Of a DNA stretch of 7,718 nt, positions 1 through 5,096 are shown piece by piece; the stretch's first letter is position 1, and every line of letters begins with the position of its first letter. The translations under genes and the position numbers were made by a program. A model generated the notes under the pieces. It searched no databases, was not told the DNA's origin, and saw nothing but the letters and a program-made list of their open reading frames with translations. The stretch comes from Candidatus Glassiibacteriota bacterium. GTDB taxonomy: Bacteria; Gemmatimonadota; Glassbacteria; GWA2-58-10. The stretch covers positions 1 to 7,718 of the forward strand of contig JAFGTO010000559.1 of the NCBI GenBank assembly GCA_016934095.1. Direction: 5' to 3'.

Positions 1-174
1 CAGCACGGCATGGCCGCCCGCGCTCAGGAAGCCGGTCAGGGCCCGGCCGATCAGGCCCGTGCTCCCGCTTACCAGGACTTTCAGCTTCCTGCCCCCTGCG
101 TATTCAGACAGGTCTGCCGGCTCACCGGCCGCAGGCCGGCCCGGTTCCTGTTTCCCGTGATCGCTCTCTCTCAT
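1..174 (-). CDS. TIGR01777-type NAD(P)-binding epimerase-like protein (N-terminal part, runs off window)
   Basis: Reading leftward from an ATG at 174, 58 codons are open to the window edge. Residues 31-58 form the first beta-alpha unit of a Rossmann fold: beta strand KVLVSG, then GSTGLIG (residues 37-43, GxxGxxG), then an L-rich helix and GGHAVL. This matches extended short-chain dehydrogenases of the TIGR01777/SDR39U1 group (YfcH-like), whose substrate is generally unknown. The first 30 residues are polar and Pro/Gly-rich. Residues 21-30 (DLSEYAGGRK) resemble the linker that precedes this domain in relatives fused to an N-terminal SRPBCC domain, but no such domain is encoded upstream. The start is supported by AGGAAAGG (182-189 on the minus strand) 7 nt upstream and by a promoter just before it. 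The catalytic YxxxK region lies outside the window, so activity cannot be judged. The family call is an inference from the fold segment. Confidence 0.8.
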   Translation of the reverse strand, partial: MRESDHGKQEPGRPAAGEPADLSEYAGGRKLKVLVSGSTGLIGRALTGFLSAGGHAVL

Positions 175-200
175 TTGCGGCCCTTTCCTGAGACACTTCA

Positions 201-229
201 ATATTAACCCGTTTCGCCAGGTTTGTGAA
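201..229 (-). promoter_or_regulatory. Probable sigma70-type promoter of the TIGR01777-like gene
   Basis: On the minus strand, TTCACA (224-229; 5 of 6 to TTGACA) is followed after exactly 17 nt by TAATAT (201-206; 4 of 6 to TATAAT). Transcription would begin near 194, giving a leader of about 20 nt that still contains the ribosome binding site at 182-189. This fits the ATG at 174. It is a pattern match only. Confidence 0.5.
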
Positions 230-411
230 AAGGAATTTTTACTGCACTGAGCTTTAGGGCAGACCTGCCGGACCACTCAGTAGCCGTTGAATTGTCTGGC
301 GAGCGTATTAACCGCAGCTTGGCCCAGGAGGAGTCTTCAAATCTCTTGTGGATTAATTAGTACAGTTTAAATTGAAGGAGAAGGGTGATTTCCGGCTGTC
401 ATGTTTTTAGG

Positions 412-490
412 CCCCGGGCAGGGATCCCCGGCAGGACAAGTTTGCCTGCGGGCCGGCTTCCTGTTAGATTTACCCGTGCCCTGCCTGGGG
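412..490. repeat. Inverted repeat, 12-bp arms with 55-nt loop, upstream of flavoprotein pair
   Basis: CCCCGGGCAGGG (412-423) can pair with CCCTGCCTGGGG (479-490) along all 12 positions if one G-U pair is allowed. A smaller GCAGG/CCTGC hairpin (431-435 with 445-449) sits within the loop. If transcription starts in the AT-rich block near 335-375, this would fold in the 5' leader of the flavoprotein mRNA. In DNA this GC-rich it could also be chance. Confidence 0.3.
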
Positions 491-536
491 TTTCGCCTGG
501 CCTGTCCTGAACGATTTTTTATATTCAAGGTCTGAG

Positions 537-1919
537 ATGGTTTCACGAGCAAGGATTCAGCTTCGCACGCCGATGCGTGTGGCCGTGGTGGGCGGCGGCC
601 CGGCAGGAGCTTTTTTCGCCTACAGCCTGTTGAACCTGGCGCGGATCCGGGGGCATAGGCTGGAAGTGAATATCTTTGAGCCGAAAGAGTTCGGGAACAA
701 GGGCGCGCCTAACTGCAACTACTGCCAGGGAGTTGTCGCCGCCGGTCTGGTCAAGGCCATGGCAGGCATAGGCCTGAGCTTGCCTGACCGGGTTATTCAG
801 GACAGGATCAGGAGCTACCGGCTGGTGACCCTGGGAGGCAGCCTGCGTCTGTGGGCTCCGGAAGACCGGGAAATTTATACTGTTTACCGCGGGCAGGGGC
901 CTCACCCTGAGGTTGCCGGCCCGATCAGCTTCGATCAGTTCCTGCTGGAAAGCGCCCTGCAGGCCGGGGCCAGCCAGACCCCGGCCTGGGTCGAGAGGGT
1001 ATCGATCAGGCCGGGCGCGGTGGACCCGGTGCTCCTGGCCGACCGCGAGGGCCGAAGTTATCCGGCGGATGTGGTGGTGGGGGCTTTCGGGGTCAACTCC
1101 GCGTTTGCCGCCGAGTTCGAGAGCCTGGGGGCCGGTTACCTCAGGCCCGGGACCAGCAGCGCCCTGCAGGCCGAGTACCGGGTGCCGGAGGAGTTCATCA
1201 GCCGCCGTTTCGGGCACGAGATCAAGGTGTTCGCCCTGGGGCTTTACCCGGTCCGCTTCGGGGTCATCACCCCCAAGCGGGGGTATATTACGGTGTCGCT
1301 GATCGGAAAAAACCTGGGCAAGGCCCATCTCGAGCGTTTCATGCGCCACCCGGAAGTCGTGAAATTTCTCCCCGGCGACCTGGAGCCGTCCGACACCCGC
1401 TGCCACTGTGCTCCGCTTTTCCCGACCACGCACGGCAAGGGCCTGGCCGGCGCGCATTACCTGATAATCGGCGATGCGGGCGTATCCAGGTACTACAAGA
1501 ACGGTATCGAAAGCGCCCTGGCTTCCGCCGAGCTGGCCGCCGGGGTGCTCCTGGAACACGGGCCGTCAGCCGCCGGGCCGCTGCAACGCTGCTATGCACG
1601 GCGCATCCAGGCCAGGTTCCGGCTGGACAACTTCCTGGGCAGGATCTTGTTCCGGATACACGACCTGATCAACCGCTTCCCGATGTTTACCAGGGCACAC
1701 CTGAGCCTGGCCGGAGACAGCGAAAGAGCCGGCGGATACAGCAGGAGGCGGCTGCGCTGGATACTCTGGAACATGTTCACCGGCGACGCGGCTTACCATA
1801 GAATATTCCTGCGCTGCCTGGACCCGGTGCTGCTGGTTAGCGTCTTCCTGGCGACTGCCGCTGAATTTTTCGGCAGGGACCGGCGGGCCGGTACTCTTTC
1901 CGGAGAACAGGATGGCTGA
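537..1919 (+). CDS. Geranylgeranyl-reductase-like FAD-dependent oxidoreductase A (CxxC-containing)
   Basis: This 460-residue flavoprotein probably catalyses a redox reaction on a hydrophobic substrate; the substrate is not identifiable. Residues 15-24 (VAVVGGGPAG) are the FAD-binding dinucleotide fold, with E48 closing the second strand at the expected ribose-binding position. The second FAD motif is GDAG at 312-315 in the context LIIGDAGVSRYYKNGI. Residues 59-65 (NCNYCQG) give a CxxC pair (C60, C63). In place of the usual GGR/ChlP substrate motif (YxWxFPK) the protein has FGVITPK. The C-terminus is rich in Arg and ends with a hydrophobic stretch (about 431-445), suggesting peripheral or monotopic membrane contact. 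The start at 537 has AAGG (527-530) 6 nt upstream; the internal ATG at 573, directly before the nucleotide fold, has no SD. Its stop overlaps the next gene by 8 nt, so the two are likely co-translated. Superfamily assignment is firm; lipid or quinone reduction is inference. Confidence 0.85.
   Translation: MVSRARIQLRTPMRVAVVGGGPAGAFFAYSLLNLARIRGHRLEVNIFEPKEFGNKGAPNCNYCQGVVAAGLVKAMAGIGLSLPDRVIQDRIRSYRLVTLGGSLRLWAPEDREIYTVYRGQGPHPEVAGPISFDQFLLESALQAGASQTPAWVERVSIRPGAVDPVLLADREGRSYPADVVVGAFGVNSAFAAEFESLGAGYLRPGTSSALQAEYRVPEEFISRRFGHEIKVFALGLYPVRFGVITPKRGYITVSLIGKNLGKAHLERFMRHPEVVKFLPGDLEPSDTRCHCAPLFPTTHGKGLAGAHYLIIGDAGVSRYYKNGIESALASAELAAGVLLEHGPSAAGPLQRCYARRIQARFRLDNFLGRILFRIHDLINRFPMFTRAHLSLAGDSERAGGYSRRRLRWILWNMFTGDAAYHRIFLRCLDPVLLVSVFLATAAEFFGRDRRAGTLSGEQDG
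1902..1919 (+). promoter_or_regulatory. Translational coupling site between flavoproteins A and B
   Basis: The SD GGAG (1902-1905) of gene B lies inside the last codons of gene A, and the ATG of B (1912) precedes the TGA of A (1917-1919), an 8-nt out-of-frame overlap. Ribosomes finishing A can start B, which predicts similar amounts of both proteins. Confidence 0.7.
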
Positions 1920-3183
1920 GCGGACCGAGGATTCAATGCAGGTGCTGGTAGTGGGCGGGGGCCCGGCGGGCTGTTCGTGCGCCCTCTCGCTGGTCAGGGG
2001 GGCCGCGCGGCTCGGGCGGCGGGTCAGGGTGGCCCTCTTCGAGCATAAACTTTTCGGCATGCACTATAACCAGTGCCTGGGAGTGCTGAGCCCCCCGATA
2101 CTGCAGCTTCTGAAAGATTTCCTGGACCTGGAGCTGCCGCCTCACCTGGTGCAGCGGGAAGTGCACGACTACTGGCTGCACACCGGGCGCAGGAGTATCA
2201 GGCTCGCCGATTCCTCTCCCGATTCAGAGCCATCCCTGGTTACCCGCCGGGTGGAGCTTGACCGGTACCTGCTGGAGCGGGCCAGTCAGGCGGGCGTGGA
2301 GGTGTACCAGCACCTGGCCACCGACCTGGAGTTTACCGGCGGGAAAGTTATCCTCTATACCGAGGGCGGCAGCTTCAAGGGCGACATCGTGGTCGGCGCT
2401 TTTGGCCTCGGACGCCGCATGGGGAGCGCCCTGGCCAGAAGGACCGGCTACCGGGCCCCCGATTTCCTGGAAACCGTGGTTACCAAGATCCATCCCGGCC
2501 CCTTGAGAGTGGAGGATATCGCCAGGGAGATACACGCTTTCCTGCCGTCCGATCCTGAAATCGAGTTCGCCGCCCTGGTCCCCAAGGGCGAGCACCTCAC
2601 CGCGCTGGTGTCCGGCAGGAACGTGACTTCCGAGGTCCTGAAAAGGTTCCTGGCTTCGCCCGTCCCGGCCGGGATCCTGCGGGTCCCGGTCGAGGTCCGG
2701 GATGTTTTCAAGGGCAATTTCCCCATCTCGCCCGCCGGCCGGTTCTACGGCGACAACTATATCACCATCGGCGACAGCGCCGGCCTGATCCGCCCGTTCA
2801 AGGGCAAGGGGATCAATTCCGCAGTCCTCACCGGCCACTATGCGGCACGCATCATCCTGGAGAGGGGGATTACCGCCGGGGCGCTCTCCCGGATCGAGGA
2901 TGACTGCCGGGAGCTGATCGGCGACCTGTGGTACGGCCGCTCGGTCCGCCACCTGACCAAGTGGCTGAGCAGGCACTCCCTGTTCGACCCGGTCCTGGCT
3001 GCGGCCGAGAGGCAGCCGGACCTGAGACAGGCGCTATTCGACAGCGTCTCCGGGCAGGATACTTTCCGCAACATCGTGCACCGGCTAGCCGGCTCTCCAT
3101 CCACGGGCCTGGCCCTGGCCCACTCGTTTTTTTCCCACCTTTGCGGCCTGTCTTCTCCCGGGGAACAAAAACATACCCGTTAG
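1912..3183 (+). CDS. Geranylgeranyl-reductase-like FAD-dependent oxidoreductase B (paralogue of A)
   Basis: This 423-residue protein is a homologue of the upstream protein over its whole length. It has the FAD-binding VLVVGGGPAG at 11-20, E44 at the end of strand 2, and the second FAD motif GDSAG at 287-291 followed by a GKGINSA helix typical of the superfamily. The region equivalent to the CxxC of A reads YNQCLG, leaving one cysteine (C55). The usual GGR YxWxFPK segment is FAALVPKGE. The C-terminal helical part (SGQDTFRNIVHR) matches the TGDAAYHRIFLR segment of A, but B lacks the terminal hydrophobic tail. The start at 1912 overlaps the stop of A (ATGGCTGA) with GGAG (1902-1905) 6 nt upstream; an in-frame ATG at 1936 with GAGG 5 nt upstream is a usable alternative that would lose only eight polar residues. 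A tandem duplication followed by divergence is the simplest origin. The two may form a heterodimer or act on successive bonds or substrates; that is inference. Confidence 0.85.
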   Translation: MAERTEDSMQVLVVGGGPAGCSCALSLVRGAARLGRRVRVALFEHKLFGMHYNQCLGVLSPPILQLLKDFLDLELPPHLVQREVHDYWLHTGRRSIRLADSSPDSEPSLVTRRVELDRYLLERASQAGVEVYQHLATDLEFTGGKVILYTEGGSFKGDIVVGAFGLGRRMGSALARRTGYRAPDFLETVVTKIHPGPLRVEDIAREIHAFLPSDPEIEFAALVPKGEHLTALVSGRNVTSEVLKRFLASPVPAGILRVPVEVRDVFKGNFPISPAGRFYGDNYITIGDSAGLIRPFKGKGINSAVLTGHYAARIILERGITAGALSRIEDDCRELIGDLWYGRSVRHLTKWLSRHSLFDPVLAAAERQPDLRQALFDSVSGQDTFRNIVHRLAGSPSTGLALAHSFFSHLCGLSSPGEQKHTR

Positions 3184-3241
3184 TTTGCCATACATGACCG
3201 GCACCCGCAGCCTCATGACCAAGGCTAAGCCGCAGGCCGGC
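3184..3241. other. Convergent intergenic gap without a clear terminator
   Basis: Fifty-eight bases separate the stop codons of flavoprotein B and the sulfatase. Only weak hairpins occur: AGCCT/AGGCT inside the gap, and GGCCG/CGGCC (3235-3239 with 3247-3251) spanning the sulfatase stop. Neither is followed by a T-run on either strand, so no intrinsic terminator can be called. Read-through antisense RNA or Rho-dependent ending is possible. Confidence 0.5.
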
Positions 3242-4648
3242 TCATTCGGCCAGGCGGTCCATGACCCTCTGCCCGGCGGCCAGGCGCCGCAGGTCGGCCA
3301 GGACCTGCGGCTTCTCCAGGGCCAGGTCGTGTTCCTCGTAAGGGTCTTCGGCCAGGTCGTAAAGCTCGTCCCGCCCCTCATCCAGGGAGCCTCCCTGGTG
3401 CACCAGCTTCCAGTTTCCACTGCGCAGTGCGAGCTGGCTGCCGGTGTTCCAGTAGAGGACCCGCTCGGGAAGGGTCCCGCTGCCGGTTACCAGGGGCCAG
3501 ACATCGACACCTTCCACCTGCATCCCGGCAGGCACGTCAACTCCCGCCGGGTCGGCCAGGCTGGGCAGCAGGTCCATGGCATGGACCGGTGCGGTGATTT
3601 TGCACGGAGACAGCTTGCCCGGCCAGTAGAGGCAGGCCGGCACGCGGATGCCTCCCTCGTAGAGCGAGCCTTTCCAGTCGCGCAGGGGAGTGTTGTCGCC
3701 CAGGCGGTCATTGGGCCCGTGGCGGCCCTCGTACTGGTCCGGCCCGCCTTCCCAGTCTTCCTGGCCGCCGTTGTCGCTGACAAATACGACCAGGGTGTTG
3801 TCTGCGATGTTCTCCCGGTCCAGGGCCGCCAGGATCCGGCCGACAGCATCATCCAAGTGGGTCATCGAGGCCGCGAAAAGCCGGCGGGAGGCGTTTTCGA
3901 TGGCGTTCTCGTAAGGCTTTACCCACTTATCCTCTTCCTGCAGCGGGTAGTGGGGCACGCTGAATGCCACGTAGAGGAAGAGCGGCTTCGAGCGGTCGCG
4001 GTTCGTGATCTGGCTGATAGCTTCCGCAGCGATCAGGTCGGTGGCGTGGCCCTCTTCGTCGAAGAACTGCTCGTTGCGGTGCCAGCTCCTGTCGCCGTTC
4101 TTGTAGATATGGGTGAACTGGTCGATCTGGCCGTGCAGGTAGCCGTAGCTGGAAGCGAAACCGTACTTGCGCGGTCCCGTCTCGGGCCTCAGGCCCAGGT
4201 GCCACTTGCCGATCTGGGCGCAGTGATAGCCGGCATCCCCGAACACCGAGGCCAGGGTGGAGCTGCCCACCGGCAGGGCCAGCTCGCTGCGCAGGGCTAT
4301 CGGCCCCAGGATGCCGAAACGGCTGGGCGGGCGGCCCATCAGCACCGCCGCCCTGGTAGGCGAGCAGGTAGGGCAGGCGTAGAACTGGTCCAGCTCCACC
4401 CCGCTGCGCGCCATCCGGTCCAGGTTGGGGGTCCTGACCTCCGAGCCGTGGTAGCTTACATCGTGCCAGCCGATGTCATCGCCGATTATCAGCACTATGT
4501 TCGGCCGGCCCTGTAGCCGCTCCTCCTGCGGCCCGGGTTTGCCCGGGGCGCAGGACTGGACCAGGGCGCAGGCCAGTCCTGCGCCTGTATATTCCAGGAA
4601 GCCGCGGCGGCTGAGTTTTTTATCCGGTGGAAAACGAGTATTTTTCAT
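3242..4648 (-). CDS. Type I (formylglycine-dependent) sulfatase with Tat leader
   Basis: This 468-residue arylsulfatase-family enzyme should hydrolyse sulfate esters outside the cytoplasm. Residues 57-58 (DD) are metal ligands near the N-terminus. C95-S-P-T-R99 is the CxPxR signature in which Cys becomes formylglycine. GKWHLG is at 147-152, PH at 232-233, SDNGG at 291-295, and DWKGSLYEGG with K326 follows. All the usual active-site segments are therefore present and in order, and length is normal for the family. The N-terminus carries SRRGFLE (13-19), a Tat twin-arginine motif, then a hydrophobic stretch ending in VQSC (C33), which could be a lipobox. The start is supported by GGAG 7 nt upstream on the minus strand. 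Maturation needs an FGE or anSME enzyme, not encoded here. The substrate (glycan, steroid or aryl sulfate) cannot be told. The gene converges on the flavoprotein pair, with 58 bp between stops, and is its own unit. Confidence 0.93.
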   Translation of the reverse strand: MKNTRFPPDKKLSRRGFLEYTGAGLACALVQSCAPGKPGPQEERLQGRPNIVLIIGDDIGWHDVSYHGSEVRTPNLDRMARSGVELDQFYACPTCSPTRAAVLMGRPPSRFGILGPIALRSELALPVGSSTLASVFGDAGYHCAQIGKWHLGLRPETGPRKYGFASSYGYLHGQIDQFTHIYKNGDRSWHRNEQFFDEEGHATDLIAAEAISQITNRDRSKPLFLYVAFSVPHYPLQEEDKWVKPYENAIENASRRLFAASMTHLDDAVGRILAALDRENIADNTLVVFVSDNGGQEDWEGGPDQYEGRHGPNDRLGDNTPLRDWKGSLYEGGIRVPACLYWPGKLSPCKITAPVHAMDLLPSLADPAGVDVPAGMQVEGVDVWPLVTGSGTLPERVLYWNTGSQLALRSGNWKLVHQGGSLDEGRDELYDLAEDPYEEHDLALEKPQVLADLRRLAAGQRVMDRLAE

Positions 4649-4701
4649 TCCGGGTCTCCGGTGGCTGGAGGTGGCGAGTGATAAACCATTGCCTGCTGCA
4701 G

Positions 4702-4727
4702 GTAAGCCTGGAAGGACAGCGGCTTAC
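4702..4727. repeat. Perfect 7-bp inverted repeat upstream of sulfatase (possible operator)
   Basis: GTAAGCC (4702-4708) and GGCTTAC (4721-4727) are exact reverse complements separated by 12 nt, and the left arm abuts an odd palindrome CCTGCTGCAGG (4692-4702). The site lies about 54 bp upstream of the sulfatase ATG, where a regulator or leader hairpin could act. Function is conjectural. Confidence 0.3.
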
Positions 4728-4774
4728 GGGAAAGATAATCAAAGTGGGGGCGCCCGTGCAAGCCTGACAGCCCG

Positions 4775-4796
4775 GACCGGCGGAGGCGCTCCGGTC
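4775..4796. repeat. GC-rich hairpin flanked by an A7 run
   Basis: GACCGG (4775-4780) pairs with CCGGTC (4791-4796), with an alternative inner pairing GGAG/CTCC around a GCG loop. A run of seven A residues follows at 4798-4804. In plus orientation the tract is A rather than T, and in minus orientation the T-run precedes the hairpin, so it is not a standard intrinsic terminator in either direction. Confidence 0.3.
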
Positions 4797-4808
4797 TAAA
4801 AAAAGCTC

Positions 4809-4837
4809 TTGCCTGTGCCTGCAGCCTCTGGTATCAT
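4809..4837 (+). promoter_or_regulatory. Candidate sigma70-type promoter for the M14 peptidase gene
   Basis: TTGCCT (4809-4814; 4 of 6 to TTGACA) and TATCAT (4832-4837; 5 of 6 to TATAAT) are separated by exactly 17 nt. Transcription would start near 4844, followed by AT-rich sequence and then by the large inverted repeat, giving a leader of about 250 nt before the peptidase ATG. Pattern match only. Confidence 0.45.
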
Positions 4838-4888
4838 TTAGGGCAACTTATTTAAATTCTAGCAACGAGTAAGCTCTGTGCTCTGTCA

Positions 4889-4977
4889 GGCGCGGGCTGG
4901 CATCCTTTTTGCCCTTCTCCCGCCGGTCGGTTTAACCGAATGCCAGTGCCGAAGCAAAAAGGCTGCCAGCCCGCGCC
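4889..4977. repeat. Large near-perfect inverted repeat (24-bp arms, 41-nt centre)
   Basis: The left arm 4889-4912 and the right arm 4954-4977 are reverse complements at 23 of 24 positions; the only mismatch is T4903 opposite C4963. The outer arm half is GC-rich (GGCGCGGGCTGG) and the inner half is CCTTTTTGC/GCAAAAAGG. The 41-nt centre contains a further perfect TCGGTT/AACCGA (4927-4932 with 4934-4939) around one T, so a nested stem-loop is possible. Just before the left arm is a tandem duplication of GCTCTGT (4873-4879, 4880-4886). In RNA from the upstream promoter this would fold into a strong leader structure; in DNA it could extrude as a cruciform. It may instead be a small mobile hairpin element; I see no clear target-site duplication. 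On the minus strand the right arm reads GGCTGGCAGCC then TTTTT, a very short terminator-like shape. Confidence 0.75.
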
Positions 4978-4988
4978 CACCGGCATTT

Positions 4989-4994
4989 TATAAT
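4989..4994 (+). promoter_or_regulatory. Consensus -10 hexamer TATAAT inside a small hairpin
   Basis: A perfect TATAAT lies 12 bases past the large inverted repeat and overlaps a GCATT/AATGC stem (4983-4987 with 4992-4996). No -35 resembling TTGACA occurs at 15-19 nt upstream, since that position is taken by the right arm of the inverted repeat, and there is no TG extended -10. It could be an activator-dependent promoter giving a leader of roughly 95 nt. Confidence 0.35.
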
Positions 4995-5083
4995 GCACAG
5001 GATAAAGTCCTTATAAAAATTATCGGGTTAGGGCGAATCCTGCATTCAGGGGTACCGCCAGCTTGTTAAACGATAAACTAAAC

Positions 5084-5090
5084 GAAGGAG
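5084..5090 (+). promoter_or_regulatory. Ribosome binding site that sets the M14 peptidase start
   Basis: GAAGGAG ends 6 nt before the ATG at 5097. It is preceded by three TAAAC repeats (5067-5071, 5074-5078, 5079-5083), an unstructured A-rich tract that would favour initiation. No comparable site precedes the in-frame ATG at 5121. Confidence 0.75.
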
Positions 5091-5096
5091 CCTGTG

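Larger units (their letters stand above)
175..536. other. Divergent intergenic region, no gene
   Basis: This stretch separates the minus-strand epimerase-like gene from the plus-strand flavoprotein pair. The left part holds the minus-strand promoter. Around 335-375 lies an AT-rich block unlike its surroundings, a reasonable place for the promoter of the flavoprotein pair, but I find no convincing -35/-10 pair there; the best is TTGTGG (346-351) with TTAAAT (367-372) at a poor 15-nt spacing. A strong SD-like purine run (374-385) is followed by a GTG-started 41-codon frame (385-510) with no recognisable features, which I do not call as a gene. GC-rich inverted repeats occupy about 412-490. Confidence 0.6.
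4649..5096. other. Divergent intergenic region between sulfatase and M14 peptidase, no gene
   Basis: These 448 bases hold no supported coding sequence; short frames here lack ribosome binding sites and conserved features. The half next to the sulfatase contains small inverted repeats (4692-4702, 4702-4727, 4775-4796) but no good minus-strand promoter. The best guess is TTGCAC-N18-TATCTT on the minus strand, with TATCTT at 4734-4739, and it is weak. The half next to the peptidase is AT-richer and carries a plausible promoter, a large inverted repeat and a perfect TATAAT, each listed separately. Confidence 0.6.

Noticed and set aside
385..510. GTG-started 41-codon frame after a strong purine-rich SD-like run
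   Set aside because: The spacing to GTG is short, the product has no recognisable features, and no homologue can be assessed. It remains a possible leader peptide but is not supported.
519..536. TATATT just upstream of flavoprotein A as a -10 element
   Set aside because: No -35-like sequence at 16-18 nt, and transcription would begin at or after the ribosome binding site, leaving no usable leader.
543..1559. 338-codon open frame on the minus strand
   Set aside because: Antisense shadow of flavoprotein A with no domain features.
3185..4516. 443-codon open frame on the plus strand
   Set aside because: Antisense to the sulfatase, which has a complete set of active-site motifs. The plus frame shows no recognisable domain and lacks a ribosome binding site.
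4775..4804. Hairpin plus homopolymer run as an intrinsic terminator
   Set aside because: The run following the stem on the plus strand is A, not T, and on the minus strand the T-run comes before the stem. Neither orientation gives stem followed by U-tract.
4878..5069. 63-codon plus-strand frame across the large inverted repeat
   Set aside because: No ribosome binding site, and the coding potential spans a structured repeat and promoter-like sequence; better explained as noncoding.
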